Assembly: GCA_903913785.1 (NCBI GenBank)
Contig: CAIWMF010000021.1
Location: 1 to 38,026 of the forward strand
Length of the DNA stretch: 38,026 nt
Direction of reading: 5' to 3'
Source: an uncultured Spartobacteria bacterium
GTDB taxonomy: Bacteria > Verrucomicrobiota > Verrucomicrobiia > Chthoniobacterales > UBA6821
The notes beneath the pieces are model-generated. The model worked only from the letters and a program-made list of their open reading frames with translations. It searched no databases and had not been told where the DNA came from. Of this stretch, positions 27,964 to 36,513 are shown in pieces (position 1 is the stretch's first letter; every line of letters starts with the position of its first letter). The position numbers and the translations under genes are program-made.

Positions 27964-29439
27964 CTACGGCTCAGGGTAAGCGCTCATAAAACGACTCAAC
28001 CAAATGCCAGGTGGTGTGATATGGCGTTCATGAGTTTTTTTATCATAGGAAAAGAGGCCAAATTGGCCGTGCCATCCTTCTGTCCATTCATAGTTATCCA
28101 CAAGCGTCCAGGGAAAATAACCCCGTACATCAACACCATCATTCATTGCACGACGCATTTGTGCGATGTGATTGCGGAAAAAGGCGATTGATTTTTGGGC
28201 GCTTTGTGTGGCAATGCCATTTTCAGAAACCACAATGGGCTTATGGTAACGATCACGAATACAACAAAGAGTTCGATACAGTCCTTCAGGAACGATTTCC
28301 CAGCCCATCTGTGTGTACTCGGAACTCCGTTCTCCCATGGGGCGCACGATGAGTTCACGGATGCTAGAACTTTTTGAGTAATAATAGTTCACGCCGATGA
28401 TGTCACAAATATCGACAACTTTATCAAGGTGGTCATAGTTTTGTCGTTGATAAATATTATAAATGAGTGCTGTGGGATCATGAAGGAAGGAACGACGGCA
28501 CTCAGGAAGAGAATAGATGCCCATGATCATGGCATCGGGGCGTTCTTTTCGCACGATAGCAGCCGCATCACGAAACATGCAGGCAGCCGTATTCATCGCC
28601 TTCTTATATCCGAGAGGATGCAAGAGAAGTCCTGGCGGCCAATGTCCTGCAATCCATCCTAGCTGCAAGGCGCCATTGGGTTCGTTTTGTGGGACATAAA
28701 TTTTGACATAAGGAGCAAGCGCATGAACGGTACGTTCCATGTGGGCATGCCATGCCTTTTCAACGCTAGGGTGGGAAAAGTTAGAATGAGACTTATCTTT
28801 TCCATCATAGAGCCAATCAGGAAAGGTGAAGTGCCATAGGGTAACAATGGGTTCTATCCCAGCTTCTTTTAGTTCGCGTGCCATGCTGACGTATTGCTCA
28901 AGAGCCTCATCATTGATAACTCCTGGATGTGGTTCGATACGTGCCCACTCGACCCCAAAGCGAAAATGATTGACGCCTAGTTCTTTGGCGGCAGCAATAT
29001 CACGATAAAATTCACTCCATGAAAACACGGCGTCTTCGCCTCGCGCTGGGACGAAGCCTTCTTCTGCATATCGATCCCAATCGGTTTTAAAATACCATGG
29101 GGAATTTGGTCCGTAGCCGCGATCTTCATTTTGAAAGGAGGCTGTTGAAATGCCCCACCAAAATGGTTCCTTGGGAAGTGGCTTAAGAACAAGTTTCTGA
29201 GAAGTTGCTCGGTAGGGGCCAGGTCCAGTAACACAACCGCTGAGCAACAAAAGGATGATACCAGCAAGATGAATTTTAAATATTAGACTTCTTTGGAAAT
29301 TTGACTGGTAAGGCAAATCTCTCTCTCTTTTGGGTCCTCGCTGCTCGATTGTTTCCATATATACTGGGCTGCTGTGTGCTGAGGTCTTCTTGCAGTTCAT
29401 CCTCATGAGCGATTTGAAAAAGAAATCTATTGTTGTCAT
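27964..29439 (-). CDS. Glycoside hydrolase family 1 (beta-glucosidase-like), predicted lipoprotein
   Basis: FWWGISTASFQNE; FRFGVEWARIEP; PQNEPNG acid/base; VVSENGIA nucleophile; lipobox-like LLLLSGC near N-terminus; start uncertain. Confidence 0.9.
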   Translation of the reverse strand: MTTIDFFFKSLMRMNCKKTSAHSSPVYMETIEQRGPKRERDLPYQSNFQRSLIFKIHLAGIILLLLSGCVTGPGPYRATSQKLVLKPLPKEPFWWGISTASFQNEDRGYGPNSPWYFKTDWDRYAEEGFVPARGEDAVFSWSEFYRDIAAAKELGVNHFRFGVEWARIEPHPGVINDEALEQYVSMARELKEAGIEPIVTLWHFTFPDWLYDGKDKSHSNFSHPSVEKAWHAHMERTVHALAPYVKIYVPQNEPNGALQLGWIAGHWPPGLLLHPLGYKKAMNTAACMFRDAAAIVRKERPDAMIMGIYSLPECRRSFLHDPTALIYNIYQRQNYDHLDKVVDICDIIGVNYYYSKSSSIRELIVRPMGERSSEYTQMGWEIVPEGLYRTLCCIRDRYHKPIVVSENGIATQSAQKSIAFFRNHIAQMRRAMNDGVDVRGYFPWTLVDNYEWTEGWHGQFGLFSYDKKTHERHITPPGIWLSRFMSAYPEP

Positions 29440-29552
29440 AGTGATGATGGATACTTGATATGTCAGGCGACTACTAGTAACTAGAGCTTGACTAAAAGTG
29501 AACCAGTTTTGAAAAGGAATTCTTATTTTCTTGTCTCATCTGCTACAACTAA

Positions 29553-29651
29553 AGACGAAATAATGAGTCATGAATAATGGGTTTATAAACGATAACAGGA
29601 CAATTTTAACTCTTTATATTCACTCATGACTCATTACCCTTTACTTCGTCT
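29553..29651. repeat. Imperfect inverted repeat in the divergent intergenic region
   Basis: agacgaaataatgagtcatgaata ... tattcactcatgactcattaccctttacttcgtct. Confidence 0.7.
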
Positions 29652-29724
29652 GATCAATCAGGTGCCAGGAGCTTTGGAGAGTAATCGCATTAGAGATTAT
29701 TAGCCCATAAGAAACCCTCTATCT

Positions 29725-30633
29725 ATGAAAAAAATTATTTTAAACCTATTCTTTCTCTCTTTTTCTTTGGGAATTTCCTCTGCCACTAATCGTCTCTCTC
29801 CTGATTATGTGATCATGAAAGATGGAACACGCTATGAGGGCTTGATCATTAAAAATGATGCAAAGGAACTCATTCTTCAGCAGTCTCTCGGGGAGCGCAC
29901 TATCGATAAGGCATCTGTTGAGCGTATCAATGATGCTGATAAAAGTATGGTCTATTTTGCAGATCTTGTGGATCCCGACAAAGCTCCTCCATGGCGAATG
30001 ATGGTTCAGGATTTGCGCTGTAATGATCGGATTAAATCATTTTTTCAAATACCAGCCACACGTATTAATAAAGGATATTTGAGAAATGTTCCCTATCTCT
30101 CTTTTCACGTGAATGCTTATGGTGAAATGAATATTTATGGAAATCCTGAAGATCCTGCCTGTGTGGAGCTAGGTATGTATGCACGTGGAGAACAACTAGA
30201 AAAATTCCAAGAACTTGCACGTAATTTTCTTGCAGGATATATTTCCTCACGCTCCGCGCTAAGGACCTTTTATAGTCTTAATCTCAAGGGGGATGAAAAA
30301 CGTGCTGGAAAATTTATTTTTAAAATCATGCCTCCGACAGAACCCAATGCTTTTGGAGGTTGGTGGATTTCAATTTATGATCCTCTCCGTCTTCAAAGGG
30401 CCCGTATCAGCGATCGTGAGTATGAAAAATTTACCTTACCTTCCTATCAAATTAGAAAAAAGGATGGGACGCTACACAAACATTTGGACCTGAAGGATCA
30501 TGCTTTTTTAACGACCTCGATGATGGATTGGTCTGGTAAACTTGCTGGCTTCTATGGTTTTTATCGTGATGGGGATAATGAGTTGAAAGTTGTTCCTTTT
30601 GCTTCTTCGGCTCAGGAGAAGCCTGCACACTAA
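29725..30633 (+). CDS. Hypothetical exported protein, 302 aa
   Basis: Signal peptide MKKIILNLFFLSFSLGISSA; DYVIMKDGTRYEGLIIKNDAKELILQ N-terminal beta-rich segment. Confidence 0.75.
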   Translation: MKKIILNLFFLSFSLGISSATNRLSPDYVIMKDGTRYEGLIIKNDAKELILQQSLGERTIDKASVERINDADKSMVYFADLVDPDKAPPWRMMVQDLRCNDRIKSFFQIPATRINKGYLRNVPYLSFHVNAYGEMNIYGNPEDPACVELGMYARGEQLEKFQELARNFLAGYISSRSALRTFYSLNLKGDEKRAGKFIFKIMPPTEPNAFGGWWISIYDPLRLQRARISDREYEKFTLPSYQIRKKDGTLHKHLDLKDHAFLTTSMMDWSGKLAGFYGFYRDGDNELKVVPFASSAQEKPAH

Positions 30634-30635
30634 TA

Positions 30636-32063
30636 GTGATGCCTTTTAAAACCTTCATGAAGAGAAGACGTCATGATTTATTTCTCTTGAAATTCGAAGG
30701 GATCAAGGACTCTGTGTGCCTCCGCTCTTTGTTTTCTTTAGCCAGATTGACATATTTGCTCTTCATCACAGGCTGTGTGTTACATCCCCTCGGGCCACTA
30801 GAGAGGCCGCCTCAAAATTGCGCTCTCACATGCACGGGTTATCGTCCTTTTGCCTGGGGGATTTCAACGAGTAGTTTGCAGTATGAGGATCGTGCTGTAG
30901 AAACAGGATCGAGGGAATACTTCGAGCGCGATTGGGATCTCATGGTCCAAAAAAAGGAGGCTCCTATTATTGGTAATGCACTTTATAGTTGGTCTCACTT
31001 TGATGAAGATCTTAAAGCGCTCAAAAAAATTGGAGTTAATGCCTATCGCTTTAGTATCGAATGGGCTCGGATTGAACCACGACCTGGCGAGTATAATCAA
31101 GAAGCAATCCATCATTATGTGGAAATGGCGCGCAAGCTCAAAGAATCAGGTATTGAGCCCTATGTGTGTCTTTGGCATTTTACATTTCCTGCGTGGTTAA
31201 GTGATCAAAAAAATAGTACTCAGACCAATTGGCTTCATCCCTTAGCTCGTTCTCATTGGAATCACTATGTGGCTCGCATGGTCGAGGCAATGTCGCCCTA
31301 TGTCACTTATTATGCGCCTCAAAACGAACCCAATGGTCAGGTTCTCACTGCCTATATTGTTGGCTTGTGGCCACCTCATCATCTCTGTGATTTTAAAGGC
31401 TACAAAAATGCGATGTCGATGAGTGTGAATTTTTTCCGAGATGCTGCTACGCGTATCAAAGAAATCAAGCCTGATGCTAAAATTGTGAGTATCGAAGCTA
31501 TTCCCTACTGGTATCATGGTTGGCTGGATCCAGGTGGGCTCATTTATAATACAGTTGAGCATAATGCCTTTGATCATCTTGATAAGGTCTATGACCTCTG
31601 TGACATTATTGGATTTAATTATTACTACAGCCAGGTTGCTGGTCCTTTCAGTCTGCTCACTCAGGGAAGTCACCGTGGAACTCACTTTACGATGATGGGA
31701 TGGCGTATTGATCCACTAGCACTAGGAAAGCTGATTCGTAAAATTGGGAAACGCTATCACAAACCACTCATGATTACAGAAAATGGTATTGCTACCTTAG
31801 ACGAGCAAAAGCGTATTGACTACTTGAGAGATCATATAGCCCAAATTCAAAAAACAATGTCGCAAGGCTATAATATTAAAGGCTACTTTATCTGGTCTCT
31901 TGCTGATAACTACGAGTGGCATTATGGATATGTTCCAAAATTTGGGCTTGCAACGATGGATCCAAAAACATTTCAGAGAAAATTCAAGCAATCTGCCTTA
32001 TACTACCATGATGTTATTCATGCTTCTCAGAAGTCAGGACAGGTTGTTCCATCTCCTCGGTGA
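30636..32063 (+). CDS. Glycoside hydrolase family 1 (beta-glucosidase-like), predicted lipoprotein, paralogue of 27964-29439
   Basis: FAWGISTSSLQYEDRA; YRFSIEWARIEPRPGEY; PQNEPNG; MITENGIA; lipobox-like LLFITGC. Confidence 0.9.
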   Translation: MMPFKTFMKRRRHDLFLLKFEGIKDSVCLRSLFSLARLTYLLFITGCVLHPLGPLERPPQNCALTCTGYRPFAWGISTSSLQYEDRAVETGSREYFERDWDLMVQKKEAPIIGNALYSWSHFDEDLKALKKIGVNAYRFSIEWARIEPRPGEYNQEAIHHYVEMARKLKESGIEPYVCLWHFTFPAWLSDQKNSTQTNWLHPLARSHWNHYVARMVEAMSPYVTYYAPQNEPNGQVLTAYIVGLWPPHHLCDFKGYKNAMSMSVNFFRDAATRIKEIKPDAKIVSIEAIPYWYHGWLDPGGLIYNTVEHNAFDHLDKVYDLCDIIGFNYYYSQVAGPFSLLTQGSHRGTHFTMMGWRIDPLALGKLIRKIGKRYHKPLMITENGIATLDEQKRIDYLRDHIAQIQKTMSQGYNIKGYFIWSLADNYEWHYGYVPKFGLATMDPKTFQRKFKQSALYYHDVIHASQKSGQVVPSPR

Positions 32064-32078
32064 GGACTATAAAAACTC

Positions 32079-32900
32079 ATGATTTTAGCAATGACTTGTT
32101 GTATGCGGCATCTCCCTTTTCAACTTTCCCTCGTCTTATCAACGTTGTTTTATTTTTCAAGCTGTTTGTCTTCCTTGCTTGGTTTTCGCTCTAGGGGACT
32201 TCGTCCAGGACGTTTTGATTGGATGGTGATTGCTCTTGGGGTGCTTGCGCAAAGCTGGTTTTTAATGACACAAGGGGCCATGGAACACGCATGCCCTATT
32301 CGTACTCTTCCCGAGGTCATGATTTTTTTGAGTTGGGCGATTGGTCTCTTTTATCTCGTCGTAGGAACAACCTATCGCATCTCACTCATGGGTGCTTTTA
32401 GTGCACCGCTCATCTTAGCCTTACAATCCATAGCACTTCTTTTACCGGGTGCAAAAATGCCCTTGGAATCCTCTATCAATCCCTGGATTGAACTCCATGC
32501 TGCCCTATCACTCATTGCCTTTGGTGCTTTTGGACTAGCTTCCATTTCAGCAATCATGTTTCTTGTCCAAGAGAAACAACTCAAATCTCAACACCCCACA
32601 ACCATTTTTCATTATCTCCCTCCTATGCGTCTTCTCGAAGCAGTGACCCTACGCTTGCTCTGGCTTGGCTGGGTCTTGCTCAGTATTAGTTTTGCGGCAG
32701 GATGGCTTCCCTCTCACTCCATTTCAGGAATGAAATTTGGAATTTCGCTCCTTGTTTGGGGATCGTATGTTCTTACGCTTTTCTTGTATCATAAACATCG
32801 TGTGGGGGCCCATCATCTGGCTTTGATGGCAATTTTAATCTTCTTTTTTGCACTGATGATCTTTCCTGTGATGCGCTATATATCAGGCCTCTATTTCTGA
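32079..32900 (+). CDS. Cytochrome c assembly protein CcsA/HemX-like integral membrane protein
   Basis: 8-TM-like hydrophobic pattern; WIELHAALSLIAFGAFGLASISAIMFLVQEKQLK; immediately upstream of hemA. Confidence 0.82.
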   Translation: MILAMTCCMRHLPFQLSLVLSTLFYFSSCLSSLLGFRSRGLRPGRFDWMVIALGVLAQSWFLMTQGAMEHACPIRTLPEVMIFLSWAIGLFYLVVGTTYRISLMGAFSAPLILALQSIALLLPGAKMPLESSINPWIELHAALSLIAFGAFGLASISAIMFLVQEKQLKSQHPTTIFHYLPPMRLLEAVTLRLLWLGWVLLSISFAAGWLPSHSISGMKFGISLLVWGSYVLTLFLYHKHRVGAHHLALMAILIFFFALMIFPVMRYISGLYF

Positions 32901-33931
32901 TGAATATTTTTTGTGCAGGCCTGAATCATCGTACTGCCTCTCTTCAAATAAGAGAGAACTTTGCGGTCAAGCAAGAGGAGATGGCAGAATTACTCGGGCG
33001 CCTGCGTGCTCGGGATGGCCTTTCTGGCGCGGTAATGCTTTCGACTTGTAATCGCGTAGAACTCTATGCGTCGAGTCTTTGTCCGCTCCAGACACTCGAT
33101 GGTTTTCATACCATCTTAAAAGAGCGGGTTGGAAGTGACGTTCCCCTCTACTATCATACAACTCCGGAAGCTGTGAGGCACCTCTTTCGAGTTGCTAGTG
33201 GTCTTGATTCCATGGTGCTCGGAGAGACGGAAATTTTTGGGCAGGTAAAAAAAGCCTATTCCTTTTCTGTCGAACGAGGTGTTACAACACGTCCCTTGCA
33301 CCGCCTCTTTCAACATACTTTTCGCGTAGCCAAACAACTACGTACAGAAACACAAATCACACGTGGCGCATCTTCCATAGGTTCCGTGGCGGTGCAACTT
33401 GCGGAGAAGATTTTTGGACAACTCGATGACTGTCGAGTGATGATTTTAGGAGCGGGAGAGGTGAGTGAGAGAACGGCACGGAGTCTTCAATCTCGTGGGG
33501 TGAGAAGCCTGATTGTTTCTAATCGTCACTACGATAAAGCTGTGACCCTCGCTGCTCAAATTGGAGGAATGGCCTTGCATTTTGATCATTGGGAAAAAAA
33601 CATACGTGATGTTGATATCATCATCAGTGCAACGGGAGCACCTCATGCCATCTTAACGGTTGAAAAACTCCAACCTCACTTAAGACACCGTCGTGGATGT
33701 CCTCTCTTTATTATTGATCTTGCGGTACCACGAGATGTCGAACCCAGCATTAACAAGATGCAAGGAGTCTTTCTCTACGATATTGATAGCTTGCAAAAGA
33801 TCGCTTCAGAATCCATCGACATACGTCGCCAAGAGATTGTTCACTGTGAATCCCTGATCGCACAACATGTGAGGGAATTTCTTCTCTGGATGAGAAAAAA
33901 TCCCTTCATGTCATTTTCCTGCTGCTCCTAG
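32900..33931 (+). CDS. hemA: Glutamyl-tRNA reductase
   Basis: GLNHRTASLQIRENFA; LSTCNRVELYA; SGLDSMVLGETEIFGQVKKAY. Confidence 0.96.
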   Translation: MNIFCAGLNHRTASLQIRENFAVKQEEMAELLGRLRARDGLSGAVMLSTCNRVELYASSLCPLQTLDGFHTILKERVGSDVPLYYHTTPEAVRHLFRVASGLDSMVLGETEIFGQVKKAYSFSVERGVTTRPLHRLFQHTFRVAKQLRTETQITRGASSIGSVAVQLAEKIFGQLDDCRVMILGAGEVSERTARSLQSRGVRSLIVSNRHYDKAVTLAAQIGGMALHFDHWEKNIRDVDIIISATGAPHAILTVEKLQPHLRHRRGCPLFIIDLAVPRDVEPSINKMQGVFLYDIDSLQKIASESIDIRRQEIVHCESLIAQHVREFLLWMRKNPFMSFSCCS

Positions 33932-33940
33932 CAAAAACTC

Positions 33941-34912
33941 ATGATGAGGCCCTCTTTTTTTTCTATAGGAACTCGAGGAAGTGCCCTCGCACTTGCTCAA
34001 ACAAGATCTGTGGTCCATTTGCTTGAGAGCAAGTATCGTGATCTTAAGATAGAGCAAAAAATTATTTCAACACGTGGGGATGCCCATCCTAAGATAGCTA
34101 TCCATCTACCAACAAGCGAGGCAAGTGGTCTTTTTACCCGTCAGCTCGAGGATGCATTGCTTGCTGGCGAAATCGATATGGCTATTCATAGTCTTAAAGA
34201 TCTTCCCATAAGAATCCCTGAGGGACTCATGCTTGCTGCAATCTTACCTCGTGCTAGTTCAACTGATCTGCTCATTAGCCTCGAGCCTCACAAAATTTCT
34301 ACCTTACCCAGGCAAGCAACTATTGGAACAAGTAGCCCGCGTCGCACAGAAATTCTACGCCATATAAGACCTGATTTCATCTTTCAGGCAATACGAGGCA
34401 ATGTGCCAACACGCTTACGCAAACTTGTTTTTAAGGAGTCTCCAGATCAACTCGATGCTCTTATTCTTGCACAGGCTGGGCTGGAGCGCCTCGGCTATGA
34501 TTTTAGAATCGATGATGGGCGAGGGTTCTTTGACTTTGAGGGGAGGAGACTCTATCTAAGAGAACTTGCCGCCATGCTTCCTGCACCAGGACAAGGTGCC
34601 ATTGCTATTGAGACACGTTGTGAGAACACTCCTGCCTCTGCTGCCCTCTGTGTTCAGGTGCTTCATGATGAGAATACAGCCCTTTGTGTAAGTACAGAGC
34701 GACTCTTGCTCTCGTACTTGGGAGGCGGGTGTCACATGGCCTTAGGTGCGTTGGCAAGGGTTGATAACGTAGTAAAAAAAATTCATCTTCAAGGTGTCTA
34801 TTTTCCTTATGAAGGAGCTATCCCTCGTTTGGGAGAAGCCAGTGGTCATACTCCAGAGGAGGTAGCCCTGCGTGTGGCCACTATGCTCGGAGAAAAATTA
34901 GCCATCTCATAG
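33941..34912 (+). CDS. hemC: Porphobilinogen deaminase (hydroxymethylbilane synthase)
   Basis: IGTRGSALALAQTRSV; IDMAIHSLKDLPIRIPEGL; GTSSPRRTEIL; LPAPGQGAIAIETR; LGGGCHMALGA. Confidence 0.97.
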   Translation: MMRPSFFSIGTRGSALALAQTRSVVHLLESKYRDLKIEQKIISTRGDAHPKIAIHLPTSEASGLFTRQLEDALLAGEIDMAIHSLKDLPIRIPEGLMLAAILPRASSTDLLISLEPHKISTLPRQATIGTSSPRRTEILRHIRPDFIFQAIRGNVPTRLRKLVFKESPDQLDALILAQAGLERLGYDFRIDDGRGFFDFEGRRLYLRELAAMLPAPGQGAIAIETRCENTPASAALCVQVLHDENTALCVSTERLLLSYLGGGCHMALGALARVDNVVKKIHLQGVYFPYEGAIPRLGEASGHTPEEVALRVATMLGEKLAIS

Positions 34913-34938
34913 TTTTTTCATTTTTATACCCTAACTTT

Positions 34939-36513
34939 ATGAAACAAAATCCCTCTTCTAAAAAAAAACACGGCATCTGTTATCTTGTGGGCGCAGGTCC
35001 TGGTGATCCAGGGCTCTTCACGATTCGAGGTAGAGAATGCCTCTCACGTGCAGAGGTAGTCCTCTATGATTATTTGAGTAATCAAGAATTACTCCGTTAT
35101 GCTCCAGTTGATGCTGAAAAAATTTTCGTTGGCAAGAGTGCTAGAAAACATGCGCTCTCTCAGGAGGAAATCAATGCGTTGTTAGTCAAAAAAACGCAAG
35201 CAGGTCATTGTGTTGTTCGACTTAAGGGAGGCGATCCTTTTCTCTTTGGCCGAGGTGGGGAGGAGGCTCAAGCATTAGCCGAGGCAGATCTTTCATTTGA
35301 AATTATTCCTGGTGTGACCTCTGCTATCGGGGGACTCGCCTATGCTGGTATTCCTGTGACGCATCGTAGTAATAATTCACAACTGACTATTTTTACTGGT
35401 CATGAAGATCCCTCTAAGGAGGTTTCCTCGCTTCATTATAAGTCTCTTGCCATGGCTCCAGGAACAAAAGTGATGCTCATGGGTGTGGAGCGATTAGATG
35501 CTATTACTACCTCCTTAATGGAGGCAGGGATGGAAGCAGCCACCCCGGCGGCTCTTGTACGGTGGGCTACAACAGGGAGGCATGAAACCATTACCGGAAC
35601 AGCTGCAACCATTGCTCGTCTTGCTCAAGAAAAAAATTTTTCAGCTCCTGCTATTGCTGTTTTTGGAGAGGTGGTTTTGCTTCGAAAAAAATTAAATTGG
35701 TTTGAAACGCGTCCTCTTTTTGGACGTCGTATTGTTGTTACTCGAACGCGTGAACAAGCTAGTGAGCTTGTGACAGGCTTGCGTGAGCTTGGCGCTGATG
35801 TGTACGAATTACCAACCATTCGCATCGAAGCCATCGAAAACAAAGAAGAAAAAGCAGCCTTCCTTGAGGTCGTCAACTATGCCCATGCGTACGATTGGAT
35901 TGTCTTCACAAGCCCGAATGGCGTGAGCGCTTTTTTTGAAGAATTTTATCACCATCATCACGATGCTCGCGCCTTAGGAGCCGCACGCATTGCTGCTATT
36001 GGCCCAGGAACAGAGAAAAAAATTCGTGAATATCGTTTTTCTGTAGATCTAGTGCCTCCAACATTTGTCGCAGAATCGTTGCTTGAAGAGCTCAAGAAGG
36101 TAGGTGTAGAAAACCTTCGTATTCTTTTGCCTCGAGCTAGTGGAGCTCGAGAATTTTTAGCCACAGCCCTTGAAGACCTGGGGGCAATTGTTGATGATGT
36201 GCCGGTTTACCATACTCGTCGAGAACTCGATGATAAAGAAGGAGGGATTCAACGTTTTTTGCAAGAGGGAGCTGATATGATTACCTTTGCAAGCGGATCG
36301 AGTGTGGAATATTTTGACGCATTGTTAAAAAATCTGGGAAGAAGATTGCCCGATTATTGTCACACCGCAAGTATTGGTCCCATTACCTCAAGCAAAATGA
36401 GGGAACTGGGCGTTCCTATTAGTATTGAGGCAAAAAAACACCATATTCCAGGGCTTGTGGAGGCAGTAGTTAGATTTTTTGATAAGGATCAGCCATCAAG
36501 TTTTCTCGCATGA
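34939..36513 (+). CDS. cobA-hemD: Fused uroporphyrinogen-III C-methyltransferase / uroporphyrinogen-III synthase
   Basis: N-terminal CYLVGAGPGDPGLFTIRG, VRLKGGDPFLFGRGGEEAQAL, VTSAIGGLAYAGIPVTHR; C-terminal FGRRIVVTRTREQASELVTGLRELGADVYELPTI. Confidence 0.94.
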   Translation: MKQNPSSKKKHGICYLVGAGPGDPGLFTIRGRECLSRAEVVLYDYLSNQELLRYAPVDAEKIFVGKSARKHALSQEEINALLVKKTQAGHCVVRLKGGDPFLFGRGGEEAQALAEADLSFEIIPGVTSAIGGLAYAGIPVTHRSNNSQLTIFTGHEDPSKEVSSLHYKSLAMAPGTKVMLMGVERLDAITTSLMEAGMEAATPAALVRWATTGRHETITGTAATIARLAQEKNFSAPAIAVFGEVVLLRKKLNWFETRPLFGRRIVVTRTREQASELVTGLRELGADVYELPTIRIEAIENKEEKAAFLEVVNYAHAYDWIVFTSPNGVSAFFEEFYHHHHDARALGAARIAAIGPGTEKKIREYRFSVDLVPPTFVAESLLEELKKVGVENLRILLPRASGAREFLATALEDLGAIVDDVPVYHTRRELDDKEGGIQRFLQEGADMITFASGSSVEYFDALLKNLGRRLPDYCHTASIGPITSSKMRELGVPISIEAKKHHIPGLVEAVVRFFDKDQPSSFLA

